Shown here one piece after another: positions 15,147 to 23,213 of a DNA stretch of 29,181 bases (position 1 is its first letter; each line of letters begins with the position of its first letter). Location: the NCBI GenBank assembly GCA_964575715.1, contig CAZNSG010000189.1:1-29181 (forward strand). Direction: 5' to 3'. The notes beneath the pieces were generated by a model that ran no database searches, was not told the origin of the DNA, and saw only the letters and a program-made list of their open reading frames with translations. Origin of the DNA: PNAI01 sp964575715. GTDB lineage: Bacteria; Pseudomonadota; Alphaproteobacteria; Rhizobiales; Xanthobacteraceae. The position numbers and the translations under genes are program-made.

Positions 15147-15203
15147 TAAATCACCATTTGCATTTGCGCGAGATTCATAAGCTTCGGAACAAAGGAGTGA
15201 CCA

Positions 15204-15551
15204 ATGCGCAGAACCCTCGGCATAAGTGTTATGCTCGTGCTGCTGACCGGCGCCGCAATGGCGCATCATGGCTGGGGCAGCTACGAAGCCAACAAACCCA
15301 TCACCGTCACTGGCCCGATTGTGACTTCGAAATACGAAAATCCGCATGCCGCTATCACGGTGCGGGGGAAAGATAAGATTTGGACGGTTACGCTCGCGCC
15401 TACCTTTCGCATGGAAAACCGTGGGGCCAAATCTGAGCTGCTGGCGGTCGGCAAGACCGTAACAGCCGTTGGTTATGCCTCGACCACCGAACGCGATGAA
15501 ATGCGCGCCGAGCGCATTACGGTCGATGGCAAGACCTATGAGATGCGCTGA
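15204..15551 (+). CDS. DUF6152-family exported protein
   Basis: A 115-residue protein with a signal peptide (MRRTLGISVMLVLLTGAAMA, cleavage before HHGWGSY). The mature start HHGWGSYEANKPITVTG is characteristic of the DUF6152 family, with an N-terminal histidine pair that could bind metal. The rest is a small beta-barrel-like domain (VTGPIVTSKYENPHAAITV … WTVTLAP … GKTVTAVGYAS) resembling OB-fold proteins. AAAGGAG at 15191-15197 precedes the ATG. Its stop overlaps the start of the next gene (TGATG), so the two are coupled; DUF6152 and DUF6644 proteins occur together in related genomes as I recall. The role is unknown; a metal-linked periplasmic function is only a guess. Confidence 0.72.
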   Translation: MRRTLGISVMLVLLTGAAMAHHGWGSYEANKPITVTGPIVTSKYENPHAAITVRGKDKIWTVTLAPTFRMENRGAKSELLAVGKTVTAVGYASTTERDEMRAERITVDGKTYEMR

Positions 15552-16042
15552 TGACCGATGCGGCGCCCGCGATTTTCGTCGCGCTTGAATCCTCGTCCTT
15601 GGGCGCCGCGATCCGGCAATCGGCCTGGGCCTACATGACCGCCAATGTCGGTCATATCCTCTCGCTCGTGATCTTTGCTAGCGCTGTGGCGGTGATGGAC
15701 CTGCGCATGATCGGGGCGTTCGCCGCGACGTCGCCGGGTTATGTGCTGCGCACGGCGCGCCGGGTTGTGGTCGCGGCGATGGCCGGTCTTTTGGTCACCG
15801 GCTCAGTCTTGTTCACGGCGGAAGCCAGTCACGTGATTCTCAATCCGGTGTTTCAATTCAAACTTGCTCTCATCGCGCTGGGCCTGGTCAATGTCGCTGC
15901 GTTCGAGCTGTTCACTGTTGCGAAAGTAAAGGACCTGCCGCCATTGACGGCCTTGCCGGCTGCGGCCCGTTGGGCGGGGATCGCCTCGATCGCGATCTGG
16001 CTCGCGGTCGCGGCTTGCGGCCGCAGCATCGCGTATTTTTGA
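15551..16042 (+). CDS. DUF6644-like four-helix membrane protein
   Basis: A 163-residue integral membrane protein with about four hydrophobic segments: VGHILSLVIFASAVAVMDLR (about 33-52), VVVAAMAGLLVTGSVLFTA (about 72-90), FQFKLALIALGLVNVAAFEL (about 101-120) and WAGIASIAIWLAVAACGRSI (about 141-160). The histidine in the first helix and the one in AEASHVILNP are candidate ligands for haem or metal, as in DUF2214/DUF6644-type proteins. Translation is coupled to the DUF6152 gene by a one-base overlap. A small exported protein plus membrane partner suggests a two-part envelope unit. No biochemical role is known to me. Confidence 0.68.
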   Translation: MTDAAPAIFVALESSSLGAAIRQSAWAYMTANVGHILSLVIFASAVAVMDLRMIGAFAATSPGYVLRTARRVVVAAMAGLLVTGSVLFTAEASHVILNPVFQFKLALIALGLVNVAAFELFTVAKVKDLPPLTALPAAARWAGIASIAIWLAVAACGRSIAYF

Positions 16043-16059
16043 AGGGGATTTGAGTGGTG

Positions 16060-16243
16060 GCAGCAATCACTGACTCATCTCCGTCACCCTGAGGCGCTCG
16101 GCTGAAAGCCGAGCCTCGAAGGGTGACGACACGTGCGCCATCCTTCGAGGCTCGGCGCATCGCAGCCAAGTGTACGCAGGCTGCGCCTGCTATGGCGCCG
16201 AGCACCTCAGGATGACGGTCATTACTTAGCGCCGCTGGTATTA
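16060..16243. repeat. Second copy of the ATACCA-ended intergenic repeat, inverted
   Basis: Reverse-complement relative of 8716-9060: CTGACTCATCTCCGTCACCCTGAGGCGCTCG at the left, and CGAGCACCTCAGGATGACGG, then TCATTACTTAGCG, then CCGCTGGTATTA at the right (runs here are joined by commas). The space between is filled by hairpins such as CTCGGCT-gaa-AGCCGAG (16098-16114) and not by the 26-base palindrome pairs. The right end coincides with the stop codon of tldD. It fills nearly all of the gap between the DUF6644 gene and tldD. Confidence 0.78.
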
Positions 16244-17656
16244 CCCCGTCCCGCCGACCGTGATGCGGTCCATGCGCAGCGTCGGCTGGCCGACGCCAAC
16301 GGGAACGCCCTGGCCGTTCTTGCCGCAGGTGCCGATGCCGGTGTCGAGCGAAAGATCGTTGCCGATCATGCTGACGCGGCGCAGATCGGTCGGGCCGTTG
16401 CCGATCAGCATGGCCCCTTTGAGCGGCGCGCCAAGCTTGCCGTTCTCGATCCGGTAGGCCTCGGTGACCTGGAACACATATTTGCCCGAGGTGATGTCGA
16501 CCTGGCCGCCGCCGAAATTGACCGCGTAGATGCCGTTGTTCACCGAGGCGATGATCTCGGCCGGGTCGCGGTCGCCCGCGAGCATGTAGGTGTTGGTCAT
16601 GCGCGGCATCGGCACGTGGGCATAGCTCTCGCGCCGGCCGTTGCCGGTGGCGCGCATGTGCATCAGCCGCGCGTTCTGGCGATCCTGCATGTAGCCGACG
16701 AGAATGCCGTCCTCGATCAGTACCGTGCGGCTGGTGGGCGTGCCTTCGTCGTCGATGGAGAGCGAGCCGCGGCGCTGCTGCATTGTGCCGTCGTCGATCA
16801 CGGTGACGCCCTTGGAAGCAACCTGCTTGCCCATCAGTCCTGCGAAGGCCGAAGTCTGCTTGCGGTTGAAGTCGCCCTCTAACCCGTGACCGACCGCCTC
16901 GTGCAGCATCACGCCCGGCCAGCCGGGGCCGAGCACCACATCCATCTCGCCGGCGGGCGCCGGGATGGATTCGAGATTGAGCAGGGCCTGGCGCACCGCC
17001 TCATTGGCGGCGTGCTGCCAGCGCGACTCGGCGATGAATTGGCCATAGCCTTCGCGTCCGCCGTAACCGTGCGAGCCAACTTCCTGCCGGTCGCCAACGC
17101 CTGCCACCACCGAGACGTTGACGCGCACCAGCGGACGCACGTCGCGGTAGGTCTGGCCATCGGGCCGCACGATCTCGACCACCTGCCACGACGCGCCGAC
17201 GCTGGCGGTGACCTGGCGCACGCGCGCATCCTTGCCGCGCGCATAGGCATCGATGGACTGCAACAGTTTGATCTTGTCCTCGAACGCGGGCGCGGCGAGC
17301 GGATTGTCGTCGCTGTAGAGCTTCACGTTTGAGCGCGCCGGCGCATCGGCGTAAGTGCCGGAATGGCCGCCCTTGACCGCGCGCACGGCATCGGCGGCGC
17401 GCGCAATCGCCTGCTCGGAGACGTCGGAAGCATGGGCGTAGCCGACCGCCTCGTCCTTGACCGCGCGCAGGCCAAAGCCCTGCGAGGTGTCATAGGTCGC
17501 CTGCTTGAGCCGGCCGTTGTCGAACACCAGCATCTCGGACTGGCAATATTCGAGAAACAGCTCGCCGTCGTCGGCGCCGTCAAGCCCGCGCGCAATCAGC
17601 TTGCCGACGCGGGCGCGGTCGAGGCCGGAGCGGTCGAGCAGGGAGGTATCGGTCAT
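16241..17656 (-). CDS. tldD: Metalloprotease TldD
   Basis: TldD is the zinc-protease half of the TldD/TldE heterodimer, a cytoplasmic enzyme that degrades unfolded peptides and in some bacteria matures microcins and other modified peptides. The 471-residue length is typical. The HExxxH zinc motif is HEAVGH at residues 252-257 within PGVMLHEAVGHGLEGDFNRK; a conserved cysteine lies in TCGKNGQGVPVG near the C-terminus, which ends VGGTG. The N-terminal domain (VFDNGRLKQATYDTSQGFGL) also fits. The stop codon (TAA) is the first three bases of an intergenic repeat. It is divergent from phoB. The partner TldE/PmbA is not in the window. Confidence 0.95.
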   Translation of the reverse strand: MTDTSLLDRSGLDRARVGKLIARGLDGADDGELFLEYCQSEMLVFDNGRLKQATYDTSQGFGLRAVKDEAVGYAHASDVSEQAIARAADAVRAVKGGHSGTYADAPARSNVKLYSDDNPLAAPAFEDKIKLLQSIDAYARGKDARVRQVTASVGASWQVVEIVRPDGQTYRDVRPLVRVNVSVVAGVGDRQEVGSHGYGGREGYGQFIAESRWQHAANEAVRQALLNLESIPAPAGEMDVVLGPGWPGVMLHEAVGHGLEGDFNRKQTSAFAGLMGKQVASKGVTVIDDGTMQQRRGSLSIDDEGTPTSRTVLIEDGILVGYMQDRQNARLMHMRATGNGRRESYAHVPMPRMTNTYMLAGDRDPAEIIASVNNGIYAVNFGGGQVDITSGKYVFQVTEAYRIENGKLGAPLKGAMLIGNGPTDLRRVSMIGNDLSLDTGIGTCGKNGQGVPVGVGQPTLRMDRITVGGTG

Positions 17657-17962
17657 GGCATGGGCTCCATTGAAGAGACATCATATCATATTAGGAGGCC
17701 GCTTTGGTCACGATAGGGGGTAAGCCATTATCCATTTGTGAATCAACGCGGACTTTCGCAACGCAGACGACCATCTCAAATTGTTGTCCGCAGAATTAAT
17801 CGCCCGCCAAACTTTGCCACTAGACATCGCCGGAATGGTCTGGTAGCGGCACCTTGTACCCATGAGAATCAACACATACAGCGGCTCGACGGGCATGACA
17901 CATCCCTCGAGGATGCGCGTGCTTTGCACGTTTCGGCCGCTCATAGACGAACTTCGCCCCAC
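17657..17962. other. Divergent gap between tldD and phoB
   Basis: About 300 bases holding the promoters of tldD and phoB. The phoB frame stays open upstream to 17738, but the translation there has no resemblance to a receiver domain. I find no Pho box pair; a single TGACA-type half near 17896 is not convincing. No repeat or RNA gene is seen. Confidence 0.5.
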
Positions 17963-18658
17963 ATGCCCGCTCGCATCCTGATCGTCGAGGACGAAGAACC
18001 TCTCACGCTCCTGCTTCGCTATAATTTGGAGGCTGCGGGCTACGCGGTGGATTCCGCCGCGCGCGGCGATGAGGCGGAGCTGAAGCTGCGCGAAGCTATC
18101 CCCGATCTTGTTGTGCTCGATTGGATGCTGCCCGGCGTCTCCGGCATCGAACTATGCCGCCGGCTGCGCTCGCAATCCGAAACGGCCCAGCTGCCGATCA
18201 TCATGTTGACCGCGCGCGGCGAGGAAACCGAGCGTGTGCGCGGCCTTGCCACCGGCGCGGACGATTACATCGTAAAGCCTTTTTCGGTGCCGGAACTGCT
18301 TGCGCGCATTAAGGCGCTGCTGCGCCGCTCGAAGCCGGAGCGGATTGCCGCGATCCTTAGGGCTGGCGATATCGAGCTTGATCGCGAACGCCGCCGGGTA
18401 TTTCGCGCCGGGCGGGAGATCGAGCTTGGGCCAACCGAGTTTCGGCTGATTGAATACTTGTTGCAAAACCCTGGGCGCGTGTTCTCGCGCGAGCAACTGC
18501 TCGACGGCGTATGGGGGCGTGATAATTATGTCGATGAGCGAACCGTCGATGTTCATGTCGGTCGCCTGCGCAAGGCTCTCAGCCGCAGCCAAGAGCCCGA
18601 TCCCATTCGCACCGTGCGCGGAGCCGGCTATGCGTTCGATGAGCGCTATGGAAAGTGA
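17963..18658 (+). CDS. phoB: Phosphate regulon response regulator PhoB
   Basis: A 231-residue OmpR/PhoB-type response regulator. The receiver domain has the acidic pocket ED at 9-11 (ILIVEDEE), the phosphoacceptor D53 in VVLDWMLPG, T83 in MLTARG and K105 in YIVKPFS. The C-terminal winged helix (about 140-229) contains GPTEFRLIEYLLQNPGRVFS, then REQLLDGVWG and ERTVDVHVGRLRKAL, the DNA-recognition part. ATG 17963 begins MPARILIVED, the usual PhoB start. The next gene is the histidine kinase PhoR and then the pst operon, so assignment as PhoB rather than another OmpR-family member is firm. It should bind the Pho boxes at 20082-20110. In many relatives phoB lies after phoU; here it leads the cluster. 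Confidence 0.94.
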   Translation: MPARILIVEDEEPLTLLLRYNLEAAGYAVDSAARGDEAELKLREAIPDLVVLDWMLPGVSGIELCRRLRSQSETAQLPIIMLTARGEETERVRGLATGADDYIVKPFSVPELLARIKALLRRSKPERIAAILRAGDIELDRERRRVFRAGREIELGPTEFRLIEYLLQNPGRVFSREQLLDGVWGRDNYVDERTVDVHVGRLRKALSRSQEPDPIRTVRGAGYAFDERYGK

Positions 18659-18727
18659 TTGCATGTTGCGATGTGCTTCCGCCTGTCCTTGGTGTAGGTT
18701 GACCGGCGTCGACGGACAAAGGCCAAG

Positions 18728-20080
18728 GTGTTTACACGATCGGGTCTCGGGCGCGTTGTTGGATTCGATGAAATGCGGCGTTGGGCGACGACCAGCCGGG
18801 TACGGCAAAGCCTTTGGCTGATTGCCGCGGCAGCGGTCGTCATTATCGGTTTCGTCGTTGCTGGTGGCCTCTCGCCGCTTCTCGCCGCCATCGGTTTTGT
18901 TGTATTCGGCGTTGCAGCGCTGCTCGCGACCCGGACGGCACGTGTGATGCCCAGCTCGATACCTTCTTCTCAAGCGGCTGTGGAGACGACCGATAGGTTC
19001 AAGCTCCAGGCCATCATCGATGCGCTGCCAGACCCGGCTGTCGTCCTCGATTCCACCGGCATTGTCGTTGCGTTGAATGGCCGGGCTCTCGCCATGGCAC
19101 CGGCGCTGCGACCGCGAGAGCTGGCATTTCTCACGCTGCGCATGCCGGCCCTCATCGAGGCGGTCCGCCGTGCGATCGCGACCGGCCAAGCGCAGCATGC
19201 CGCGTTTTCGGAGCGGGTGCCGGTTGAGCTCTGGCACGAAGTACATGTGATTCCGTTCTCGCTTCCGGTTGGGCCGCGGGGCTCAACGCTGCTTCTGCTG
19301 AGCTTCCATGATCTCACCACGCACCGCCGCGTCGAGCAGATGCGGGCGGATTTCGTCGCCAATGCAAGCCACGAATTGCGCACTCCACTTGCGGCATTGG
19401 CCGGATTCATCGACACACTGAAAGGAGCTGCACGCGATGATCCGGCGGCGCGCGAGCGTTTCCTTGACATCATGCAAATTCAGGCGGGCCGCATGGCTCG
19501 TCTTATTGACGATCTTTTGTCGCTGTCGCGCATCGAGCTTAGCGAACATATCGAACCCCAGACACCGACCGAACTCGGTCCCATCATCCGCCAGGTATTG
19601 GACGCCTTGCAGACACGGGCGCGCGAGCGCGAGGTCGAAGTCACGATCGAGGCGTCCGAGCAGTCGCTCATTGTGCGCGGCGACCGGGATGAGTTGATTC
19701 GCGCATTCGAAAATCTGGTGGAGAATGCGCTGAAATATGGCGCGTCCGGCAAGCGCGTGGAAATCCGGCTGGAATCCGTCCCAGGGGATGACGCCGGCGG
19801 CGAGGCCAAAGTGTCGGTGCGCGACTACGGGCCTGGTATCGCCCCGGAGCACTTGCCGCGACTGACAGAGCGTTTTTATCGGGTGGACGTCGGACATAGC
19901 CGGGCGGAAGGCGGAACCGGGCTGGGCTTGGCGTTGGTCAAGCACATCCTCAACCGCCATCGCGGCCGACTCACCATTGCGAGCACATTGGGATCGGGGT
20001 CCACTTTCACGGTATTTCTGCCGCTCATTCAGAGCCCACCGCTGGGCCCACCTGAAAGTCCTGTCAGTTCAAAAACTTGA
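18728..20080 (+). CDS. phoR: Phosphate regulon sensor histidine kinase PhoR
   Basis: A 450-residue membrane kinase. Two close hydrophobic segments (about 28-48 and 50-65) form an N-terminal hairpin with almost no periplasmic loop, as in PhoR. A PAS domain begins KLQAIIDALPDPAVVLDSTG (about 96-115). The HisKA H-box has H215 in NASHELRTPLAALAGF; the ATPase domain has the N box ENLVENALKYG, the G1 box DYGPGIAPEHL, the F box RFYRVD and the G2 box GGTGLGLALVKHIL. GTG 18728 is preferred (AAAGG five bases upstream); ATG 18773 is the alternative. PhoR phosphorylates PhoB when phosphate is low. The 69-base gap from phoB suggests co-transcription. Confidence 0.93.
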   Translation: MFTRSGLGRVVGFDEMRRWATTSRVRQSLWLIAAAAVVIIGFVVAGGLSPLLAAIGFVVFGVAALLATRTARVMPSSIPSSQAAVETTDRFKLQAIIDALPDPAVVLDSTGIVVALNGRALAMAPALRPRELAFLTLRMPALIEAVRRAIATGQAQHAAFSERVPVELWHEVHVIPFSLPVGPRGSTLLLLSFHDLTTHRRVEQMRADFVANASHELRTPLAALAGFIDTLKGAARDDPAARERFLDIMQIQAGRMARLIDDLLSLSRIELSEHIEPQTPTELGPIIRQVLDALQTRAREREVEVTIEASEQSLIVRGDRDELIRAFENLVENALKYGASGKRVEIRLESVPGDDAGGEAKVSVRDYGPGIAPEHLPRLTERFYRVDVGHSRAEGGTGLGLALVKHILNRHRGRLTIASTLGSGSTFTVFLPLIQSPPLGPPESPVSSKT

Positions 20081-20081
20081 G

Positions 20082-20110
20082 CTGTCATCTGTCTGTCATG
20101 GTGCCGTCAT
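20082..20110 (+). promoter_or_regulatory. Triple Pho box upstream of pstS
   Basis: CTGTCAT (20082-20088), CTGTCAT (20093-20099) and CCGTCAT (20104-20110) are direct repeats at an 11-base period with 4-base spacers, the exact arrangement of PhoB sites (consensus CTGTCAT-N4-CTGTCAT). They start two bases after the phoR stop and 66 bases before the pstS ATG. A fourth half-like unit, CTGTCAG at 20061-20067, is one base out of phase. PhoB-dependent activation of pstSCAB-phoU from here is very likely. Confidence 0.93.
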
Positions 20111-20175
20111 AGGTCTGATACAGGCGGCTGCTACCGAGCCATCGCGTTACAACGAGCACGTCAACGGAGGTGATT

Positions 20176-21222
20176 ATGAATTTATTCAAGATCGCGGTTG
20201 CAAGTGCACTGAGCGTCGGCTTTGCCGCTAATGTACTCGCCGCCGACATTTCCGGAGCCGGCGCCACCTTCCCCTATCCGATCTACGCCAAGTGGGCGGA
20301 CGCTTATAAGAAAGAGACCGGCATCGGCGTCAATTACCAGTCGATTGGCTCGGGTGGCGGCATCAAGCAGATTGAGGCCAAGACCGTCACCTTCGGGGCC
20401 TCCGACATGCCGCTCAAGGCCGAGCAGCTCGATAAGAGCGGCCTCATCCAGTTCCCGACCGTGTTGGGCGGCGTTGTTCCGGTTTTTAACGCTGAGGGCC
20501 TCAAGGCGGGCGATATCACGCTCGATGGCGCCACCCTTGCAAAAATCTTCCTTGGCGAGGTGAAGACTTGGAATGACGCGGCAATCAGGAAGCTCAACCC
20601 CAACGCCAACCTGCCCGCTCAGCCGATTGTTGTCGTCCACCGTTCGGATGGCTCCGGCACCACCTTCCTGTTCGCCGATTATCTCTCAAAGGTCAGCGCA
20701 GACTGGAAGAGCAAAGTCGGCGCCAACACGTCGGTTCAATGGCCCGTTGGTATTGGCGCAAAGGGTAATGAAGGCGTTGCCAATAACGTGGCGCAGACCA
20801 AGGGCGCCATCGGTTATGTCGAGTATGCCTACGCCAAGCAAAACAAGCTTGCCTTTGCCAAGATGATCAACAAGGACGGCAAAGCAGTTGCACCCATGGC
20901 CGAGTCGTTCGCAGCCGCCGCGGCCAACGCCAACTGGGAAGGCACTGCGGGATTTGGCGTCGTTCTGACCAACGAACCCGGCGCCGCGACTTGGCCGATC
21001 GCCGGCGCAACCTTCATCCTGATCTACAAGCAGCCGCAGGATGCCGCAGCTGCCAAGGAAGCGTTGAATTTCTTCGCTTGGGCCTACGCCAAGGGCGGCA
21101 AGATGGCCGAGGATCTCGACTACGTTCCCATGCCGAGCAAAGTTGTTGGCTCGGTCCAAAAAGTGTGGGCGAGCGAGATCAAGGACGCGAGCGGCAAGGC
21201 TCTCTTCGCGCTCTCGAACTAA
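20176..21222 (+). CDS. pstS: Phosphate ABC transporter substrate-binding protein PstS
   Basis: PstS is the periplasmic high-affinity phosphate binder of the PstSCAB importer. The 348-residue protein has a signal peptide (MNLFKIAVASALSVGFAANVLA, cleavage before ADISGAG). Phosphate-binding segments are GAGATFPYPIYAKW at the mature N-terminus, SIGSGGGIKQI, FGASDMPL and RSDGSGTTFLF (about 155-165). It ends in the usual YVPMPSKVVGSVQKVW region. ATG 20176 is chosen because GGAGG at 20166-20170 lies five bases before it; the in-frame GTG at 20170 is part of that site. It is the first gene after the triple Pho box and is followed by a strong hairpin, which would make it more abundant than the downstream subunits. 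Confidence 0.96.
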   Translation: MNLFKIAVASALSVGFAANVLAADISGAGATFPYPIYAKWADAYKKETGIGVNYQSIGSGGGIKQIEAKTVTFGASDMPLKAEQLDKSGLIQFPTVLGGVVPVFNAEGLKAGDITLDGATLAKIFLGEVKTWNDAAIRKLNPNANLPAQPIVVVHRSDGSGTTFLFADYLSKVSADWKSKVGANTSVQWPVGIGAKGNEGVANNVAQTKGAIGYVEYAYAKQNKLAFAKMINKDGKAVAPMAESFAAAAANANWEGTAGFGVVLTNEPGAATWPIAGATFILIYKQPQDAAAAKEALNFFAWAYAKGGKMAEDLDYVPMPSKVVGSVQKVWASEIKDASGKALFALSN

Positions 21223-21240
21223 CGTCCGCGTCATGTCGGG

Positions 21241-21269
21241 GAAAAGGCGCCATGCGGCGCCTTTTCTTT
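21241..21269 (+). terminator. Hairpin terminator/attenuator between pstS and pstC
   Basis: A perfect 11-base stem, GAAAAGGCGCC / GGCGCCTTTTC with loop ATGC, is followed by TTTG. It lies 18 bases after the pstS stop. Because pstCAB-phoU follow on the same strand with no second Pho box, partial termination or mRNA stabilisation is likelier than a full stop. This would raise PstS relative to the membrane subunits. Confidence 0.82.
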
Positions 21270-21376
21270 GTCCAGGCAAAGCCGTGCAAAACCACTTGTG
21301 CCGCGATGGCAAGCTCGCTTGAGTGCTCTCCCGAGAAAGCGCGGAGAAGAGCCAAGTGCGAACCGGGAGGCGACCG

Positions 21377-22372
21377 GTGGTCGATGTGGCGTTGCAAGGC
21401 GGAGCGCTCGTAGCGGCGGAGGTACCCGCGCGAGCGAAGGCGGTCGCCCGGCTGCGGTTGGGAGACGCCGCCTTCCACCATCTCACGCGCTTTGCGGCGA
21501 TCGCGGTGCTCGCCATCCTCGGCGGCGTCATCCTTGCGCTCGTCATCGGCGCTGCGCCGGCGCTGCGCGCCTTCGGGCCGTCCTTTCTGATCGACGAAAG
21601 CTGGAACCCGGTGACCGAGCGGTTCGGGGCGCTGGCGCCGATCTACGGCACCGTGGTCACCTCATTGATCGCGATGCTGATCGCGGTGCCGATCGGGCTT
21701 GGCATTGCCATGTTCCTGAGCGAAATCTGTCCGCCCTGGCTGCGCCGCCCGATCGGCATCGCGATCGAGCTGCTGGCCGGAATTCCCAGCATCATCTACG
21801 GCATCTGGGGCCTGTTCGTGCTGGCGCCGTTTCTGCAAAGCACGGTGCAACCCGGCCTGATCGACCTTTTCGGCTCGGTGCCGGTGCTCTCGCATCTGTT
21901 CGCCGGACCGCCTTATGGCATCGGCATGCTGACTGCCGGGCTCATTCTGGCGATCATGGTGCTGCCGTTCATCACCGCGGTGTCGCGCGATTTATTCCAG
22001 GCCGTCCCGCCCGTGCTCAAGGAGGCCGCCTATGGCGTCGGCGCCACCCGATGGGAGGTCTTCCGTTACGTGGTGGTTCCCTATGTGCGCGTGGGTTTGA
22101 TCGGCGCGATCATGCTCGGGCTTGGCCGCGCGCTCGGCGAGACCATGGCGGTCACCTTCGTAATCGGCAATGCGCACAAGATATCGAGTTCGATATTGGC
22201 GCCCGGAACCACCATTTCGGCGACCATTGCCAACGAGTTCACTGAAGCCGTGGGCGACCTCTATACCGCCTCGCTCATCGCGCTCGGGCTCATCCTGTTC
22301 GCGATCACGTTCATCGTCCTGGCCGCCGCCCGCTATCTGTTGTCGCGGATCGAGCGGCGATTCGGAGGTTGA
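21377..22372 (+). CDS. pstC: Phosphate ABC transporter permease PstC
   Basis: PstC is one of two inner-membrane permease subunits of the phosphate importer. The 331-residue protein has an N-terminal cytoplasmic stretch, a first membrane segment near 38-60 (FAAIAVLAILGGVILALVIG), then the binding-protein-dependent permease domain with segments around YGTVVTSLIAMLIAVPIGLG, ELLAGIPSIIYGIWGLFVLA and GMLTAGLILAIMVLPFI. The EAA loop is KEAAYGVGATRWEVFRYVVV, which docks onto PstB. GTG 21377 is preferred because GGGAGG at 21365-21370 is six bases upstream; an in-frame start at 21323 lies further back without such a site. The stop is one base before the pstA start, with GGAGG overlapping the end of pstC. 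Confidence 0.94.
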   Translation: MVDVALQGGALVAAEVPARAKAVARLRLGDAAFHHLTRFAAIAVLAILGGVILALVIGAAPALRAFGPSFLIDESWNPVTERFGALAPIYGTVVTSLIAMLIAVPIGLGIAMFLSEICPPWLRRPIGIAIELLAGIPSIIYGIWGLFVLAPFLQSTVQPGLIDLFGSVPVLSHLFAGPPYGIGMLTAGLILAIMVLPFITAVSRDLFQAVPPVLKEAAYGVGATRWEVFRYVVVPYVRVGLIGAIMLGLGRALGETMAVTFVIGNAHKISSSILAPGTTISATIANEFTEAVGDLYTASLIALGLILFAITFIVLAAARYLLSRIERRFGG

Positions 22373-22373
22373 T

Positions 22374-23213
22374 ATGAGCCGCTATCGCGCGCGCCGCTGC
22401 CGCAACGCCATCGCCACCCAATTGGCCGTCGCCGCAACGCTGCTCGGCCTTGGCTGGCTCATGCTCATTCTTGGCGTGCTGGTCTGGAAAGGAATTGGCG
22501 GGCTGACGCTTGCGGTGTTCACCGAGATGACACCGCCGCCCGGTGCGGCGGGCGGACTGCTCAACGCCATCACCGGCAGCCTCCTGATGACCGCGCTTGC
22601 TGTCGCGCTTGGGACGCCGCTTGGGATTTTGGCCGGCACCTACCTGGCCGAGTATGGACGCCATGCCCGGCTCAGCTCCGTGGTGCGCTTTGTCAACGAT
22701 ATCCTGTTGAGCGCACCGTCGATCGTGATCGGCTTGTTCGTGTACGAGATCATGGTGGCGCCGCTCGGTCATTTCTCCGGCTATGCGGGCGCCTGCGCGC
22801 TGGCGCTCATTGTCGTTCCCGTGGTTGTGCGCACGACCGAGGACATGCTGCGGCTGGTTCCCGATCCGCTGCGCGAGGCGGCCGCCGCCATCGGCGCGCC
22901 GCGTGCCGTCATGGTAACGCGCATCGCCTATCGCGCGGCGCGGGCGGGAATGGTGACCGGCGTGCTGCTGGCCGTCGCGCGCATCAGCGGCGAGACCGCG
23001 CCGCTGATGTTCACCGCGCTGAACAACCAGTTCTTCAGCCTTGACATGAGCCAGCCGATGGCGAGCCTGCCGGCCGTCATCTTCCAGTTCGCGCTCAGCC
23101 CCTACAAAGACTGGCAGCAGCTCGCCTGGACCGGCGCGTTGATCATCACTCTCGCGGTTCTATTGCTCAGCATTGCCGCGCGCGCGCTCTCCGCTCCGAG
23201 AAAGTCTCCATGA
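22374..23213 (+). CDS. pstA: Phosphate ABC transporter permease PstA
   Basis: PstA is the second permease subunit; it pairs with PstC. The 279-residue protein has about six membrane segments, the first at LAVAATLLGLGWLMLILGVL (about 18-37). The family marker GGLLNAITGSLLMTALAVAL and the segment VNDILLSAPSIVIGLFVYEI are clear, and the EAA loop is REAAAAIGAPRAVMVTRIAY. The ATG at 22374 follows CGGAGG (22363-22368). Its stop overlaps the pstB start by four bases (ATGA), so the two are translated together. An earlier in-frame start at 22170 lies within pstC and would not give a PstA-like N-terminus. Confidence 0.95.
   Translation: MSRYRARRCRNAIATQLAVAATLLGLGWLMLILGVLVWKGIGGLTLAVFTEMTPPPGAAGGLLNAITGSLLMTALAVALGTPLGILAGTYLAEYGRHARLSSVVRFVNDILLSAPSIVIGLFVYEIMVAPLGHFSGYAGACALALIVVPVVVRTTEDMLRLVPDPLREAAAAIGAPRAVMVTRIAYRAARAGMVTGVLLAVARISGETAPLMFTALNNQFFSLDMSQPMASLPAVIFQFALSPYKDWQQLAWTGALIITLAVLLLSIAARALSAPRKSP

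Noticed and set aside
16133..16882. 249-codon plus-strand frame over tldD and the preceding repeat
   Set aside because: It begins in the intergenic repeat and runs antisense to tldD, which has the HEAVGH zinc motif.
17738..17962. In-frame N-terminal extension of phoB
   Set aside because: The 75 additional codons are Arg/His-rich without similarity to receiver domains; MPARILIVED at 17963 is the normal start.
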